A DNA stretch of 64,000 bases, from contig NC_088325.1 in the NCBI RefSeq assembly GCF_910592395.1, positions 14,448,109 to 14,512,108 of the forward strand, read 5' to 3'. This document shows positions 48,503 to 61,673 of the stretch, piece by piece. The notes below the pieces were generated by a model. The model searched no databases, was not told where the DNA came from, and saw only the letters and a list, made by a program, of their open reading frames with translations. A program made the position numbers and the translations under genes. The stretch comes from Lineus longissimus (Eukaryota; Nemertea; Pilidiophora; Heteronemertea; Lineidae). How positions within the stretch are numbered: the first letter of the stretch is position 1; every line of letters begins with the position of its first letter.

Positions 48503-50245
48503 TTAACGAGGCTCTGAATCCGGTCCTGCGCCATCTCCAGCGTGACTTAGTCGCTGTGCTGACAAATTTGTCAGCGCGTCCACGCATATCTCGATGCCAT
48601 CATTCCTCTTCGCTCCTGTATCGATTGACGCGGTGACATCAGACTCGGATCCCCTCAAAGCGACCATGCTTCCAGTTAGCACGCCATGGGGATGACCAGT
48701 TTGGAGCTTGTCGCCAACAAAATCAAGATGACCAATTCCCGGATAAGAGCCAAGGCTGACACGGTCAAGCTTATCGCTGCCGTGGCGGTAAGGCAAGCCC
48801 AACTGTCCTGTTCTTGCGCCACCATCGTCCATGTTTTGAAAGTTCTCGTCGCCTTGTTTCGGATGTATCTGTCCAGTCGCCAATCGAGGTATTTCATTCC
48901 GACATGGTTCAAGTGTAGTATAGTCTGGTAGCATTTCCGTCCCGCGGAATGCATCAGCATTGCTTTTAGGTTGAAGGCTAGCATAATCAGAGCACTGACC
49001 CTGACCATGAGCTAGGGCTTGACCTGGGAATGAAGCACTAGGATGGCACACACTTCGAGAAATAACTGCATCTTTCCGATATCTGCCATCGTCTGAAGGC
49101 AAACTATCAGCACTATTCCTAGCTGACATTGCAACACTGTCAGTCTCACTACAACTTGAAGGATCCCCACTGATAACACTCCAACTGATCTGACTCCAAT
49201 TCCGAGGCAGTCCGCTATCATATTCACAGCGAGTAGCCTCTAACTTCTGAACCGGGACTGGGACGGCAACCCCGGGCTGTTCATTGCCTCCGGAATTCCG
49301 ACTCTGTCTATCGCCGACAACGGAAGATAGCATGGCTGGATTGCAGTACCCGTCCTCCTCCATCGCTATGGTCCGCGGTGAGCGAACAACACGCTTGGAC
49401 GACGCATCGACTCCTTCGGAGAAGCCTGGGTTGTCGATTCCTTCCACGTTGCTAAAACCTGTATAATTCGTCAAGCAATGTTCGCTAAGCTCTTCAAAGA
49501 CACACCCCGTCGAGTTCAACTCGGTTGTACCTAAATCCTCTACATCTGCACAATCTCCACCTCGCGTGTCAACCGCTGCACTCGTCGCCACCTCGGGCCT
49601 TTTATAGCTTTGCATTTCTTGAGAGGACAATACCGGTTCTACGATGAGCTCCTCGTTCCGTTTCGACCTTCGCATCTTCACCAGACATATTATAGCTTGG
49701 ATGACCCCGAAGAGTAGAACACAGGTCACGGTCAATGCCACAGGTAGAACTACACCCATGAGGGGATCTTGGTCAGCTTCACCTCCGGGAATAGGAGGGA
49801 AGATCGCAGTGCTGGTAGCTGAAATGGAGAACAAAACACAATACATTCGAGACCATCAAGTCATAAACGTATGATCAAACTATTTATAAATACTCGAAGA
49901 TGTGCTAATCCCGTTGAAGATCTGCGCTGGATGCCCTTTGAAAATTTGAAGAAATTCGCCCTACCTCCCTGATCGTAATTTGAGAAGATTTGACAATTAC
50001 TTAAACTTTACGGTTTGTTTATTAGCACACGATCTCTGAACCTGATGATGATTTGTTGCGAAAATGAGTTAACTCACTATACAGGCAGCCTCGTTCCTCA
50101 TATTCTTCATAGCCATCATCAAGCCATACTTTCCCCGAATCGTCGCAGTCCACTACTCCGTCGCAGACCTTAGAGTAATCGATGCAATCTCCCAAGTAGC
50201 ACTCGTACTGGGTAGAGGGGCACCGTGAGGTGGTTGGTCGAACGA
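48503..50245 (-). CDS. Single-pass LDLa-domain receptor with long cytoplasmic tail (5' part not found)
   Basis: Two exons join in phase 1: 50078-50245 and 48503-49818. The first encodes an LDLa-type module (RCPSTQYECYLGDCIDY, then CDGVVDCDD) with an extended acidic end. The second continues with a short Pro-rich stalk, a transmembrane helix (VVLPVALTVTCVLLFGVIQA) and basic KMRRSKR. A tail of nearly 400 residues follows, rich in Ser/Asp/Gly and carrying tyrosine motifs (NYTGFS, SDYASLQP, PDYTTLEP). The acceptor at 50246 needs a phase-1 exon upstream; I found none with a signal peptide. I do not recognise the protein. It is a plasma-membrane receptor by topology, and the tyrosines could be phosphorylation or adaptor sites. 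Confidence 0.72.
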
Positions 50246-51919
50246 CTGTAGAGAAGAAAATAAAGGCTTTCAATATTGTACAAGTCAATCCGTCATAAGA
50301 GGACTCCGACACACCGAGAGAAGAATATTCCGATTGTCTTATTCTTTATTGTATAGGGTGGACAAGCGTACATGCTGATGCCACCAGGGTATAGCCGAAA
50401 GAAAGACGTACCCTGAGAAAGAATTACCTTGCATAACAAACGGATACGATCAATGACTCGACTTCTGGGAGGTATAACCCTAGTCGTTGGTACACAGTGA
50501 TTGTGTGAGAGCATAATGGTTGGTGTACACGCAAGGGCAAGTTTATTTTTCAAAATAGAGTCGTCGGCTTTGATTTTCTTTGGAGACACCATAGGATCAC
50601 GACAGTGGTAAATTGTCAGCCGGTTTGGTACCCCCAAACACCATCGCTCTCGACTTATATCTCGTGTGGGCGCTGAGAGCATTCGCTGCAACCTTACCTA
50701 TATATCCAATGCATGTTATTAGAAGAAAGATTGCCAACATCCTTTATTTTATCCAAAGATTTACATGTATAATCAACACAACGCGGACGTCTTCCATTTT
50801 ATCAGTCCAGGCTCAACTTAATACATATTTGTTTACGAAGAGTGGTTTATTGGGTGATTGTTTACAAAGACATAAAAGAAAGCTGTTACGCAGATCAAAC
50901 TACGGCGTGATAAAACATTACAACGTTTTCCTGGACAAAGACATGTGGTGAACACGCACAGTCAATCCTCGCGGTAATCTATACAATGATTAATCCCAAT
51001 GATATTGACGCAACACCCACTTTCACAATAGAACCAATCTGAAATAACTACATGTACTTGGACAATGACTGTACATTTGGCAAGGTTGACATTTTTACAC
51101 ACCTCAGGTGATGACGTAACGTAATGCACTTGGTCAGTTCCTCGCGAGCGGGCAATGTGAATACATCTTTTGAGATTCTATAAAAAGCGATTTAGATGTG
51201 AGTGAACCACCCCACAAGCTAGAATTTGGTTATCATTTTTCCAAAGCAGTGTTTGAATGGTGCCACCTTGGTCTGGGAGAATCGCCACCCCAAGTTATGT
51301 GCCCCTGTCATTGGATAATTGGCTTTAGATTCGATGTCCTTCTGACGTACCTTTTGGCCAGCAGGGGATTCGTTGGTTCAAAGGCTGACCTATGACCATT
51401 TACCCGAAACTCGAAATACCGAATTACCCATAATCCTCGCCAATATCAAAACATCCGTGGAGCAGATAAATCGGCGTCTCCCTCCAATTTGTTTGATGCA
51501 TTAATGGACACCTCTAAGTGACATTTGGCTTCATCGAAGGATTAAATTCAACTTAAACCCAAGTATAAGATTGGCCATGTCGATTTAATTTAATCCCTAA
51601 TGTTGGTGTCTGCGACCTTATAACGTGACAGGTCGGGAAGCATATGTCTTACATTAAAGTCGGGGGCTTTGATGTGAGAATAAGTTTGAAATGGACACGC
51701 GCCGTGTGCTTTTGAAGGTGACATCGTGACTCTGTGGATACATTCAGTTTTATACAGCTTGTATATCAAAGCTAAAACCACCTTGGCAAAGTATGACTGA
51801 AATATACCCTTTCCACTCAACTGGGAGCATAGATGACACTGTGTCAATAAGGCCGTTTTTGAAGTGTTTTCGTTGCTTAGTGTTTCCTCCTATTGGTTTG
51901 GAACGCTGAAGTTTGAAGT

Positions 51920-51990
51920 GTCCGTCTGTGGTAGGGCTCGAACCTGAGCTCGGGAAAGCGAAACCAAGGCTGCCGAACTGACTTAAGCCT
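51920..51990 (-). mobile_element. tRNA-like SINE fragment
   Basis: The minus strand contains CAGGTTCGAGCCCTACC, a B-box-like sequence, about 40 bases after an A-box-like stretch. No complete cloverleaf forms. Confidence 0.35.
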
Positions 51991-52881
51991 GGTCTGCATT
52001 GAGCAAAGCTTTGCTTGCCAACATCAGCAAACTTTGTGTTTGGTCGTGTTAATTGGCGACAAAGAGTTTGAACGGTTTCAGTAATGTGGGCGCATTGATA
52101 ACTATTTCAAATACAACTTTTCAAAATTTATCAGTTCTTCTCTGACAGGCAAAAAATGAAACTATTTATCGTATAAGGTGCCGTAAGTAATGACTCGAGC
52201 TACTTAGTATGTAATGGATATTGGTAAAAAGCATCACCAGACGCTTAAATAGCACTAATTGAGGAAATACGCGCATGTGTCTTTTGGTAACTGTATCAAT
52301 TTAATGACATATCACCTTATCGAAAAGAAATATGGTTTTTTAACGTTCTTAATGGGAAGTACACGGTATTAATAAACTCACTTGATACGCATGTTGCGCT
52401 AAAACAGGAAATCTTTTACTCTACTTCCTTTTCGGTGTAAAAGTTGTTTTTTACTTGGCGCTAAACAGGGAGACCTGCGCCGACATATCATGCGTATGTT
52501 ATCTGATATCGTAGAAAGTATTGTAAAGATTTTTATTAAAAATATTAAAATACGTCTTTGTGTTTCTATCATAGAGCCGAATACGCCCGAAGGAATCTCA
52601 GAAGGACTAGAAGATTCATGTACCTGTGAAGGACATAAGAGAAACGTCTTTGATACACTGGGTATTGTGTATTTGCTACCCTGGGTATCACAACTTTGGT
52701 ACTCACGCTGTGGCCTTTTTGCGATTTAAAGGGAAATATTTTTTTGCGATTTAAAGGGAAAGATTTCGGCACATTCTTGACGCTATTAGAATGATAATGA
52801 AAAAAATAAAGAAATAACACTATTGTGTACACGAAAGAATAAATAGCAACAAAATGAAGAGAAAAAAAGAGAAAAATGTAG

Positions 52882-52954
52882 TGGACTCACGGGGAGTCGA
52901 ACCCGTGAACACCAGAGCGAAAGCCCAGCATTCTTACCGTTGAACCACCAAGGC
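52882..52954 (-). pseudogene. tRNA-Glu-like pseudogene (TTC anticodon loop)
   Basis: The minus strand has TGGTGGTTCAACGG (A box), an anticodon loop CTTTCGC with TTC, and GGTTCGACTCC (B box). The acceptor ends do not pair and the T arm has an extra base, so it is a degenerate tRNA copy or SINE head, not a working tRNA. Confidence 0.5.
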
Positions 52955-55900
52955 TTTCATGTTAGTATGGAGATCTTCGTCGCGTGTCATAGCCAGGCTA
53001 CGGCGATCTGAACCTTGTGTGAAATAAGGCGAACTTTTATTTCACACAAGTTTCGGAACTTTGAGAATATTTGTGTGTTGGCCACTTTGATGGAGGGCCT
53101 AGGCCAGCAATAAATCATAGCTGCTTTTAATGAAGCGTTGCCTTGGCTACCAGAATAGTTGTTTTTACTAATGATTTTTATGAGTGTAATAGGCACGCAC
53201 AAGCGAATCCTCGAAATGACGATGAGATATTTTCAGACACACGACATGAAAGGTGGCATAACCATGATCACCCTGTGCCATCACATTCTTTGTTTCTTAT
53301 CTAATGCATCTACCAAAGTTACAGCTTTGATTTCGAAAGTCCCCTGTGTATGATCAGGTTATTTTGCATCATAATTGAAAGGGTTTCTATTTCGAATCCC
53401 GAGAGAAGCCGTTTTATAACCATTCATCAATTCACAAAATCATTGCATGAGAGTTTTAACTAGGTGATTTGCTTTGAATCTGCTGAAATTGGTGAAAAGG
53501 TTAAGCCCAAGTTGCTCAAGAGCAGTTTTGTCACTAATGCTGGCCTTGAGTTAACTTGGCGTTAAGTCTTAGGGCTTAACTGAAGGAGATAACGCTAAAT
53601 TAAGATAACGCCAGCGTTGGTTACAAACGTTGTTTTAAACAACCAGGCCTGGTGAAGAAGAGAGAGGAGGCACGAGTATTTGACAATGCGATTCTCACAA
53701 AATTCCCGTTGTAATACAGTATCTTTATGATTATGGTGTTCTATGCATTCCTTTTAAGATATTTTTGTAGCTGAAATTGCCTGAAAGGTTTCAGTAAAGA
53801 TGCTCACGATATAAAACACGATGTCACATGACATTATTCAACCCATCCAATAGAACGGCAGAAAATTCAATCAAATTCCTGCAAAAAGTAGTCCTTCCTG
53901 CAAGATGCGATGCTGCACTTTATCTCCATCCAAGAGTCACTTCTACTTCGTTTCATTTCAACATGTGTCGGGGTAATATAAAACCATCACTAAGCCGGAA
54001 AGAAGCTTTTCTTTCCTCATTCAATTACAGTGGGGTTGCAACAAAAATATCGGCTATTTGATGTTGAGATTCATACTGCAGAAGTAAAACAGCTCAGGCA
54101 TGCTCCGGTGGGTGGTTTCGCGCCTTTCTTGGTATTTAGAAGGGTGGTTTAGAAGTTTTAAAGCTGTGCATTGTCATTCGCAAGGAAAATTTCCATTTGT
54201 GGAGTGACAACTCGTTTTATTGTGTACTAGAAGTCTTTATTGAAAGACTCTGCCTGAAGATTCACACCATTATTCGCCAAGCACATACGAGGTACATTTT
54301 AGTCCAAAGTACCTTTGAGCACGAGTCAAATGCCTGCTTCATGGCTCACTATATGGCGTAATCTTGTCTGAAATCGACAGAAATGATGGTTTGCTCCAAG
54401 ATGATGAGAAATTATTCTCATCGCTCTCTTTTCACATGGATCTGTACGTCATAGGAACCTCTACGAGATGTCCCGTCGCTTTGATTCTTTCAATACTTCA
54501 CTCATTATGATAAAAAAGACAATAGTATCACCCATGACGGATTTTTGGTATTGTCCTTTATGCTATGATACATTTGCCTCCGGAGAGGACACGGACCTGT
54601 CAAAATTTTCATCTGCCATTGGCAGAAAACCAACGGCAACTCCCCAGAGGTAACCATGAAGTTAATCTAGCTATTTACCAGCCAATACAACTTTCAGAAA
54701 TCCAATTATGGTGATTATAGAAAGAATAAACTGTCAAAAGCAGAACTTTTCATTGGCAAATAATTAATAACTATGACAGGTTTGGCCTCGGATCTCCGGC
54801 GTGAAATTTCACGCCGGGCGGATTCTGCGCGAGCGCCACAGCATCTATCACAGGAGGCAAAATCTTGAGTCTGCATGATGTCATTACCAGTGTGTAGTCA
54901 GTCTCGTTGTGGTAGGCGCCGGTCCCCGTCATGAAAATAGTCGTCAACCTCATACGTATCCCGGAGGAATGGGAAATCATTTCGCCGAGGCAACTTGCCT
55001 AATCGCAGAAAATCACAAGAAACAGATATTTTATGGGTTAAGTGGAAATAAAACATGTTCCATCTGGTAATCGAATTCTTCGTGGGCACAATCCTTGATT
55101 TCCTGAAGTGAGAACTCTCATGACTCCTACGGGCTTGGTATCTATCTGCCACTGCATTTCATTATAATGTAGCTTGAATATGGCACCGGATAGATCTCTA
55201 CATCTGTTAATATGGTAATGAAGACAAGAAAACAGCACTTAGAAATTTCATTCTATTTGTATCATGATTGATGTGTTACCAGATAAATTTACTCTGTTTC
55301 AACTAAAATTCATGAAAAGACTGTTTTTGATACTATCGTAAATTTGGCAAGCCTGGTAGCCACCTCGGCTAGATGACGATATAGATGAAGTCTCCACCGG
55401 ACGCGGGCCGAGTGTTAAAAGCCATGAGACTGTAGCACTGTGAAGCCGAGAAAAAAACCCCAGCCATGCCAAACCCTTCAAGTATCCCGTCACTTATTGT
55501 ACTGGCAAATCCGCCGAAACTAATTATGGGCGTATATCTGACCCGCCCGCTTTAATTTGTGACGCGATGGTAACGTGCAGGCGGATCAGATTACAGTGCT
55601 TGCATTGTATCGTGATATAGGGCGCGAATGTGATATGCTCACCGCTGGTCAGTTACACTGCCTCAATCAATGGACCCGGTCAAGCCTGTGGCGTAAGCGA
55701 ATGAGGCCTGCGGTATCGGGGATCTTTTCTCACGTGCATCGTTGATTCAGGTTCTTTACAGCCGGTGAGTTGCATTAGTCGAGGATAGTACAGAAGATCT
55801 GTGGGATTGCTTGGTTCTCGAGGCGGTGTGGTACCAGTTCCTGGGACATTACCATTTGGATTTATGAAAATAGTTGCAGCCCAGAAGGTAAGATTTTACA

Positions 55901-56799
55901 ACTTTATTCATCACTTTATTTCATAGGATATTTACTAGGAACTTCTCCGGATATCGATCATAGTCTCACACCTCGGCCACTTGCATGCATGGCCGTTTGG
56001 TATGGACACCGGCGCACGACTTTTCTTTGGCTGATCGATCAGGCCTAGTTTTAGACGGACATGTGCGTTTGCTCGCCAAAAATAAAGCCTTTTATGGGCA
56101 TGTCACGATGTGTGAAGTTGTCCATTAGGGTCATCTAAGGCGTGACCACATGCAATTCGTAAACTGATAGAATGAGTATGATGGAATCTAAAAACACATG
56201 CTGAATTGTCGTCAAAGGTTCTCCCATTTATCTAAGGGAGCTCTAGCGGGAGATAATGCCGGGATGACAATACTGCAGGCCATGACACCAAGTCATGAAA
56301 AAGTTGCTAGAAAATACATAAGTTCCGTTTGACAAATTGACGGGCAATGGGAAAACGGCTAGAATGAATTGTTCCCGCCTGTAGAGTTGCACATTAGCTC
56401 AGAAATGTGGCCCCCTCAAAAAGGGCCTAATGGCCCAAAATTGGGGTCAAAGTTTTGATGTCGTCGAGTCATTTTGACCCCAACATTGGGACCAGAAGGT
56501 CTTTTAACGTGTTTCAACGTTCATTGGTAAAAAAATCAGTTTTGAAATCGGTGAAGAAGAACTGTTTATACCAACATTTCGTTCCAACTTGGGGCTGTGA
56601 ATATCTGGGGCCCAAGCCACAGAAACCATGTCAGTAAATTGTCCTCTCGTCCACCCTTGAACGGGAAAGCATATTTGAGACTGTTTTGGGCTAGATTTTA
56701 TCTGTCTGTCTGTTCATCAAGACGACATATATGATATACATGTAAACGCTATGATATACATTCTCGATAGGTAAACGTTCTTATTGGCGACCCTTTTTG

Positions 56800-57320
56800 G
56801 CTCACCGTAGGGGAGTCTATACGATAGCTCTGTGTCCGTCGTCGTCGTCCTAGTCGTCGTCCGTTGTATCATGTGGCACGTTTCTTAACCGCTTGTGCTA
56901 TGAACCTGAAACTTTGTATACATCATGCTCAAGGTCATATATACCCTGACACTGAATTTTGCTCCGATCTGTTTCTTAATTTGCCACCAGGGGGCTAAAA
57001 CCGAAAAGTTAAAATGTGCAATATCTCATTTATTACTGATTTGTTTTTGACAACAATTTCATGGTGGGTACCCTAGCAAGGATACATCACATGTAATACG
57101 GGTTTTTGATTTGACCTACTTTTCAAGGTCACAGAGGTCAAACTCTAAAATTTCACCGATAGTGGCACGTTTTGTCTTCATTCGTCCTATAGTCTTTAAA
57201 TTTGGTATGTAGACACCTGTAACGTAGCTCTACATGTTGACAAAAATCAGGTCGATGTGGCATACTTTTCAAGGTCACAGAGGTCAAATGGAGTAAATTT
57301 GCCGTTTAGATGAGAAACCT
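56800..57320 (+). mobile_element. Interspersed non-coding repeat
   Basis: The phrase TTTTCAAGGTCACAGAGGTC occurs twice (about 57119 and 57267), with GGCTCACCGTAGGGGAGTC at the start. I recall such TCACAGAGGTCAAA modules as common interspersed repeats in marine invertebrate genomes. No coding frame is present. Confidence 0.45.
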
Positions 57321-57455
57321 TCGGCTTATGCTTATGAGGCTCTTCGGCCAGTAGTGATCTGTGATGGCCCGGAGTAGTCTGCGGTTGTCATGCATCTAAC
57401 TTGTCAAACATGGCTCTTGTCACTGCCCAGCTGTTGAGCAAGAGCTAGAGAGCAA

Positions 57456-57779
57456 GATGGATACGCAGTCGGTATTGTGGACACTGGGTGGATGCGTAGT
57501 CTTGTTTTCAGCGGAATCTTAGTTCGCCGGCTCCAGAGTTTTCGTAATGAATGGAATGCTAAAGATGGATACGCAGTCGGTATTGTGGACACTGGGTGGA
57601 TGCGTAGTCTTGTTTTCAGCGGAATCTTGATTCGCCGGCTCCAGAGTTTTCGTAATGAATGGAATGCTAAAGATGGATACGCAGTCGGTATTGTGGACAC
57701 TGGGTGGACGCGTTGTCTGTTTTTCAGCGGAATCTTGATTCGCCGGCTCCAGAGTTTTCGTAATGAATGGAATGCTACG
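57456..57779. repeat. 108-bp tandem repeat, three copies
   Basis: Copies start at 57456, 57564 and 57672 (GATGGATACGCAGTCGG) and are nearly identical. Because 108 is a multiple of three, several overlapping frames stay open on both strands across the array. These frames are not evidence of a gene. Confidence 0.95.
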
Positions 57780-58343
57780 TTGCCTTGTATACAGTGGGCT
57801 GCCACATCTGTGGTGCTGCATATCATGAAGCCAAGGGTCTTTTCCCTGCCCCAACTCTCATTGCTGCGTAGAGCCTTGCCAAGTTTCGTGTTGGCTCCGA
57901 CTGATATGTGAAGTCTGTCTTCTTCTCATTCGTGTACAGATTTGTCCGCTTCTACTGGCTGGAGCTGGTCGAGAGGTTTCTTTTCTTCATCCAGATTTTT
58001 TTCTTTCTTTTCTACATCAAGGTTTTTCCTTTTTTCTTTTCTTCATCCATATTTTGTGTTTGTTTTCGTTTTCATCCAGGAAATCAACGTGATTTGTTTC
58101 TAGTGACGAACACAGGCTGAGCCTGTTGGAGCTGTCTGCAGTGTGCCGTAGCATGATATCAGGTGAAAAGGACTGGTTAGAGGCTGTCGCCCAGCGGTGA
58201 GCGTATGGTAGTCTTCAATGAGTTGGACAGTTCGTTTTTCACGGGGACCCTGCTTCGTCCCTACCACGAGAGATCTTTCAAATCTTAGTGCATCATCCTT
58301 GCAGGCTACCTTGCAGTTAGACATTTAAGAAGCGTTTCAACGT

Positions 58344-58615
58344 GTCTCGAGACATCAATGCCCGTCTTGTGGAAGTCGATTTCCTCATCACCAATGGGGT
58401 CGGCATTCGTTCTGCCCATACTTCACCTGGCCTGCACTGCGCCTGTCTCTTCCAAGACCTCTTTTGTAGGGTTCTGTGAAGACTCAAGACATCACTGCCC
58501 ATCTTGTGGAAGTCAATTTCCTCATGCAATGGGGTCAGCATTCGTTCTGCCCATACTTCACCTGCACTGCTCCTGTCTCTTCCAAGACCACTTTTGTAGG
58601 GTGCTGTGAAGCGGT
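58344..58615. repeat. Two-copy tandem duplication, about 135 bp
   Basis: A segment with GGGGTCGGCATTCGTTCTG (58344-58481) recurs at about 58485-58615 with small indels and substitutions. Confidence 0.85.
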
Positions 58616-58879
58616 CGATCTTGTCTATACAGCGTGGCGTTGATCAAGATCCTTCTTGTGTTGTTTAGCAGTGCAATTGGCCGGAGAGGTTTGCTGGTGG
58701 GTCTGGGCACTTCTTGTTTTTTGCAGGTTGAGGAGAGTGGCATCGCCATCTCCTGGTAGTGTCTCTATATGAGTGCGGTGTTCGAATGATGAATGGGTGG
58801 TTAGGTTGTCATACCACCAAGAATGTTCAAGAATATATAAAGACTTGTCTTTATAATTCTAATACTACGAACTACAACT

Positions 58880-59040
58880 TTCGTTTTCATACTATGAACA
58901 GAAACTCTCGTTTTCATACTACGAACAGAAACTCTCGTTTTCATACTACGAACAGAAACTCTCGTTTTCATACTACGAACAGAAACTCTCGTTTTCATAC
59001 TACGAACAGAAACTTTCGTTTTCATAATACGAATGTTCAG
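58880..59040. repeat. 27-bp tandem repeat, about six copies
   Basis: A unit containing CTCGTTTTCATACTACGAAC is repeated; outer copies are diverged. The frames across it (for example NRNSRFHTT) are a product of the 27-bp period. Confidence 0.93.
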
Positions 59041-60732
59041 CAAATTTCGTTTTCATAATTCGAACAGCAATTTCGTTTTCAATGACAAGTGTGGTTTCCA
59101 TTCTCACATTTTGTATAATTTTGCTTTCAAGATAAAAACAAAATACGCAAAAATATATATAGTCCATATAGATTTAGGTCCTCGTGTGGCCAAAACGCAA
59201 ACACGCCGGGGTTATTGGTAAAAGGCTAGCATAGAAGGTTTTTGCATCCTTTATGGATCATATTCCCATTCCGTTACAAAGTTCGTTTATCAGGTAAAAT
59301 ACCAGAGTCGTGTGAATAAGATACAAACTTGATTTTGTCTTTACAATGAGCTAAGCAACTTTCTTTGACATCGATGTTTTTCCTGATGGAATATTTGTGT
59401 TCGAGTGCCAATTCGACGCGAAGAACAATGGTAGAAAAAACACAATGATGGCAATAGCAAGGTCAATGTCCCTTGATATATAAATGTAGGGGAAAGAAAA
59501 GCATTTCTGTACAGATAGGTTATTATTTTTCTCATAAACCGCGAAGGAATTTTTTTTCCTTCTGTATTTTTCAATACGTGCCTTTAGTTAATTGCCAACC
59601 CGTTTGATAAAACGACTTGCTGCTGTTTTTTTATCGGCACTAGTTACACGTGAAACAAGGTGTTCCACTGTTAAAAGACCTTGTGTTTGGCTTGACTATC
59701 TTCAATCTCGTCGTCCCCTCTAACATATTCTTGGAATAAGGTATGACACAGCAATATTGTTCCGTCGGGATTATAATATCAAAATATTGTGCGTCCGTTC
59801 GTGCCGGCTTCTCGAAAAAGTCGATGTCAGTTCAATGTGATGAATAAATGATTGAGGAGGGGGCGAATAGGAAAGAAAATCTGCCCTCGGCAAGGCTGCT
59901 GTTAAAACACTTGTTAGAATGCTATGGTGCATTTTCCTGTCATTTCTATGATTGTGAGACATGTGGGCAATGTAAGAAGCCAGACTATGAGACTGAGAAG
60001 TTGGAAGGAGTTAGGGCGGCCAGTTACAAATACGTATATAAAATCTCTCATAGGACCGCTGGAACCAAAACAAATTGAGGAATTGGCCCAGGATAGGGTT
60101 GGTTGGAGGAAGCTTGTGGCCGCCTGCTGCGCAGTCGATCGATGATGATGATGATGAGTTACAAATACAATTAGGTGGAGTCATCGAAACAAATTGACAT
60201 CGTTTCGAAGATCGATTGGTCAACGGAATAATTAGTATATCAGTTTTAGGTATGTGAAATACAAGTGCAACCGTGTGGGCGTGTTTTCTTGCTTCGTTAT
60301 CAGAAAACAGATACAAAAGCATTGCGAAAGATAAGCATTGCTTCACATTCAAAGGTTAACAGTAAGCTGAAACGCGGACACGATCAAAAGCAACACAATG
60401 ATATGGGGCACGATGCCCTATACGATTACGCTAACCGAGAAGAGAGTGAGCTGGGCTGAGTTTGAGCATGACTGAATGATTAGGGAAGTTAAACCCGCGA
60501 AAAATTGATAATACTATTTGGTACTCGTGATGCCACGTTCTTCTAAAGTTTCACTGGTCGAGGGAGATTCGGTGGGTTTTGGAGGTGCATGCATTTGTAA
60601 CACCGCAAAAGAAAAGTCAGGAATAATTACCTGTATTGTCACTGAAATACCAGTAATGTCAGGTGTACTTGGTCGCCCCCTTAGTCCTTCGCGTGACACG
60701 TTTGTTCTTGATTTCGGTGACCAAGGGAGATG

Positions 60733-60878
60733 GGGATGCAAGGTGGGTCTGTTGGGGGATGCAAGGTGGGTCTGTTGGGGGATGCAAGGTGTGGCTGTTG
60801 GGGGATGCAAGGTGGGGCTGTTGGGGGATGCAAGGTGGGGCTGTTGGGGGATGCAAGGTGGGGCTGTTGGGGGATGGG
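60733..60878. repeat. 23-bp G-rich minisatellite, about six copies
   Basis: A unit with GGGGGATGCAAGGTGGGG is repeated on the plus strand. Each unit carries a run of G5 and a run of G3-G4 with GG between, so the array is a good candidate for G-quadruplex formation. Confidence 0.93.
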
Positions 60879-61673
60879 GGTAGGGCTGTATAATATGGAT
60901 CCAAGTTGTAGGGTATGTCCTCCTGTTACGTACGCCATCGTCGACAAAGATTGCAAAGAAGGGTTAGGATGTGGAGTTTGTGTGGTAAGACGAGTGTTGG
61001 AGATGTTTACCAACTGGTATGGGGTGTGGGAGAAAGCAGTTCGGTTGCCGAGACAGTCTAGCATGTATCGCGTCTGTAGGAACATGAAATGCAACTTGAC
61101 ATTTGAAAAAAAGAAAAGTTGTGTTTCCCGTGATCCCATTTACACCTGAAACTATCTCCTCTATGTCGGTATAAAAACATCTTTCCATGTAGTTCCTTGG
61201 TGTTCCTCTAGACATTTCAGACTTTTGCACTTGCCTCATGTTGCTGCAATGTTGATGGAATGTTTATCTCTCGCCACCATTGAAACCAAATAGATTCATA
61301 CTATGATGTGTTTATGCATCTCTTGTCGAGACTGTCGGCGTGCTGGTATTCCTCAAAATCTACTAGACTCAATCTCTAGCACTATACGAGTGGAGACCCT
61401 TCGTCACCAGGACAGTGTCTTTTAGTGCAGAAAGTGTATCGAGTTAGGTTATTTCAATGTGGGTTGCTCTCATTTCCTACCTTGGATGCATACACGACTT
61501 AATGCCATAGTGCTACTAATTCATATCAAATGTTCTTCGAGGTGCTTTTTTACCGATGTTCAAAATGTGGTATCCATTGCGGTCTCGTCCATTGTATAAT
61601 GTCCATTTATTTGAATTGCTTGGTATCATAGAGAAGGCTGCTCTAGGCTATTCATATTACACGAGTAAAGGAG

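Larger units (their letters stand above)
50246..55640. other. Region upstream of the LDLa receptor exons; no gene resolved
   Basis: The missing 5' exons of the LDLa receptor probably lie here or beyond. Candidate splice-bounded open segments on the minus strand (ending at a donor at about 50425; and about 51660-51805) do not fit the needed phase. A SINE-like piece (51920-51990), a 26-bp duplication (about 52715-52765) and a tRNA-like pseudogene (52882-52954) occur. Otherwise AT-rich and unremarkable. Confidence 0.4.

Noticed and set aside
50293-50691. 132-codon minus-strand frame upstream of the LDLa exon
   Set aside because: It has a good donor near 50425, but its frame does not deliver the phase the LDLa exon needs and it shows no domain.
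55861-55884. ATG plus clean donor (MKIVAAQK then GTAAGA) as a first exon
   Set aside because: Only eight codons with no signal peptide and no downstream partner; it could be chance. It does join in phase 0 to a frame at 62274, but that frame is less convincing than the signal-anchor reading.
58558-58749. Minus-strand frame with PTSKPLRPIALLNNTRR, resembling a reverse transcriptase motif
   Set aside because: The resemblance to the RPI-LLN motif is short and no other reverse transcriptase block occurs nearby.
58801-59058. NRNSRFHTT and MKTRVSVRS frames
   Set aside because: Produced by the 27-bp tandem repeat on each strand.
60514-61149. Several 76-152-codon frames on both strands
   Set aside because: They are made by the 23-bp minisatellite, whose units shift through frames without stops; no conserved feature is present.
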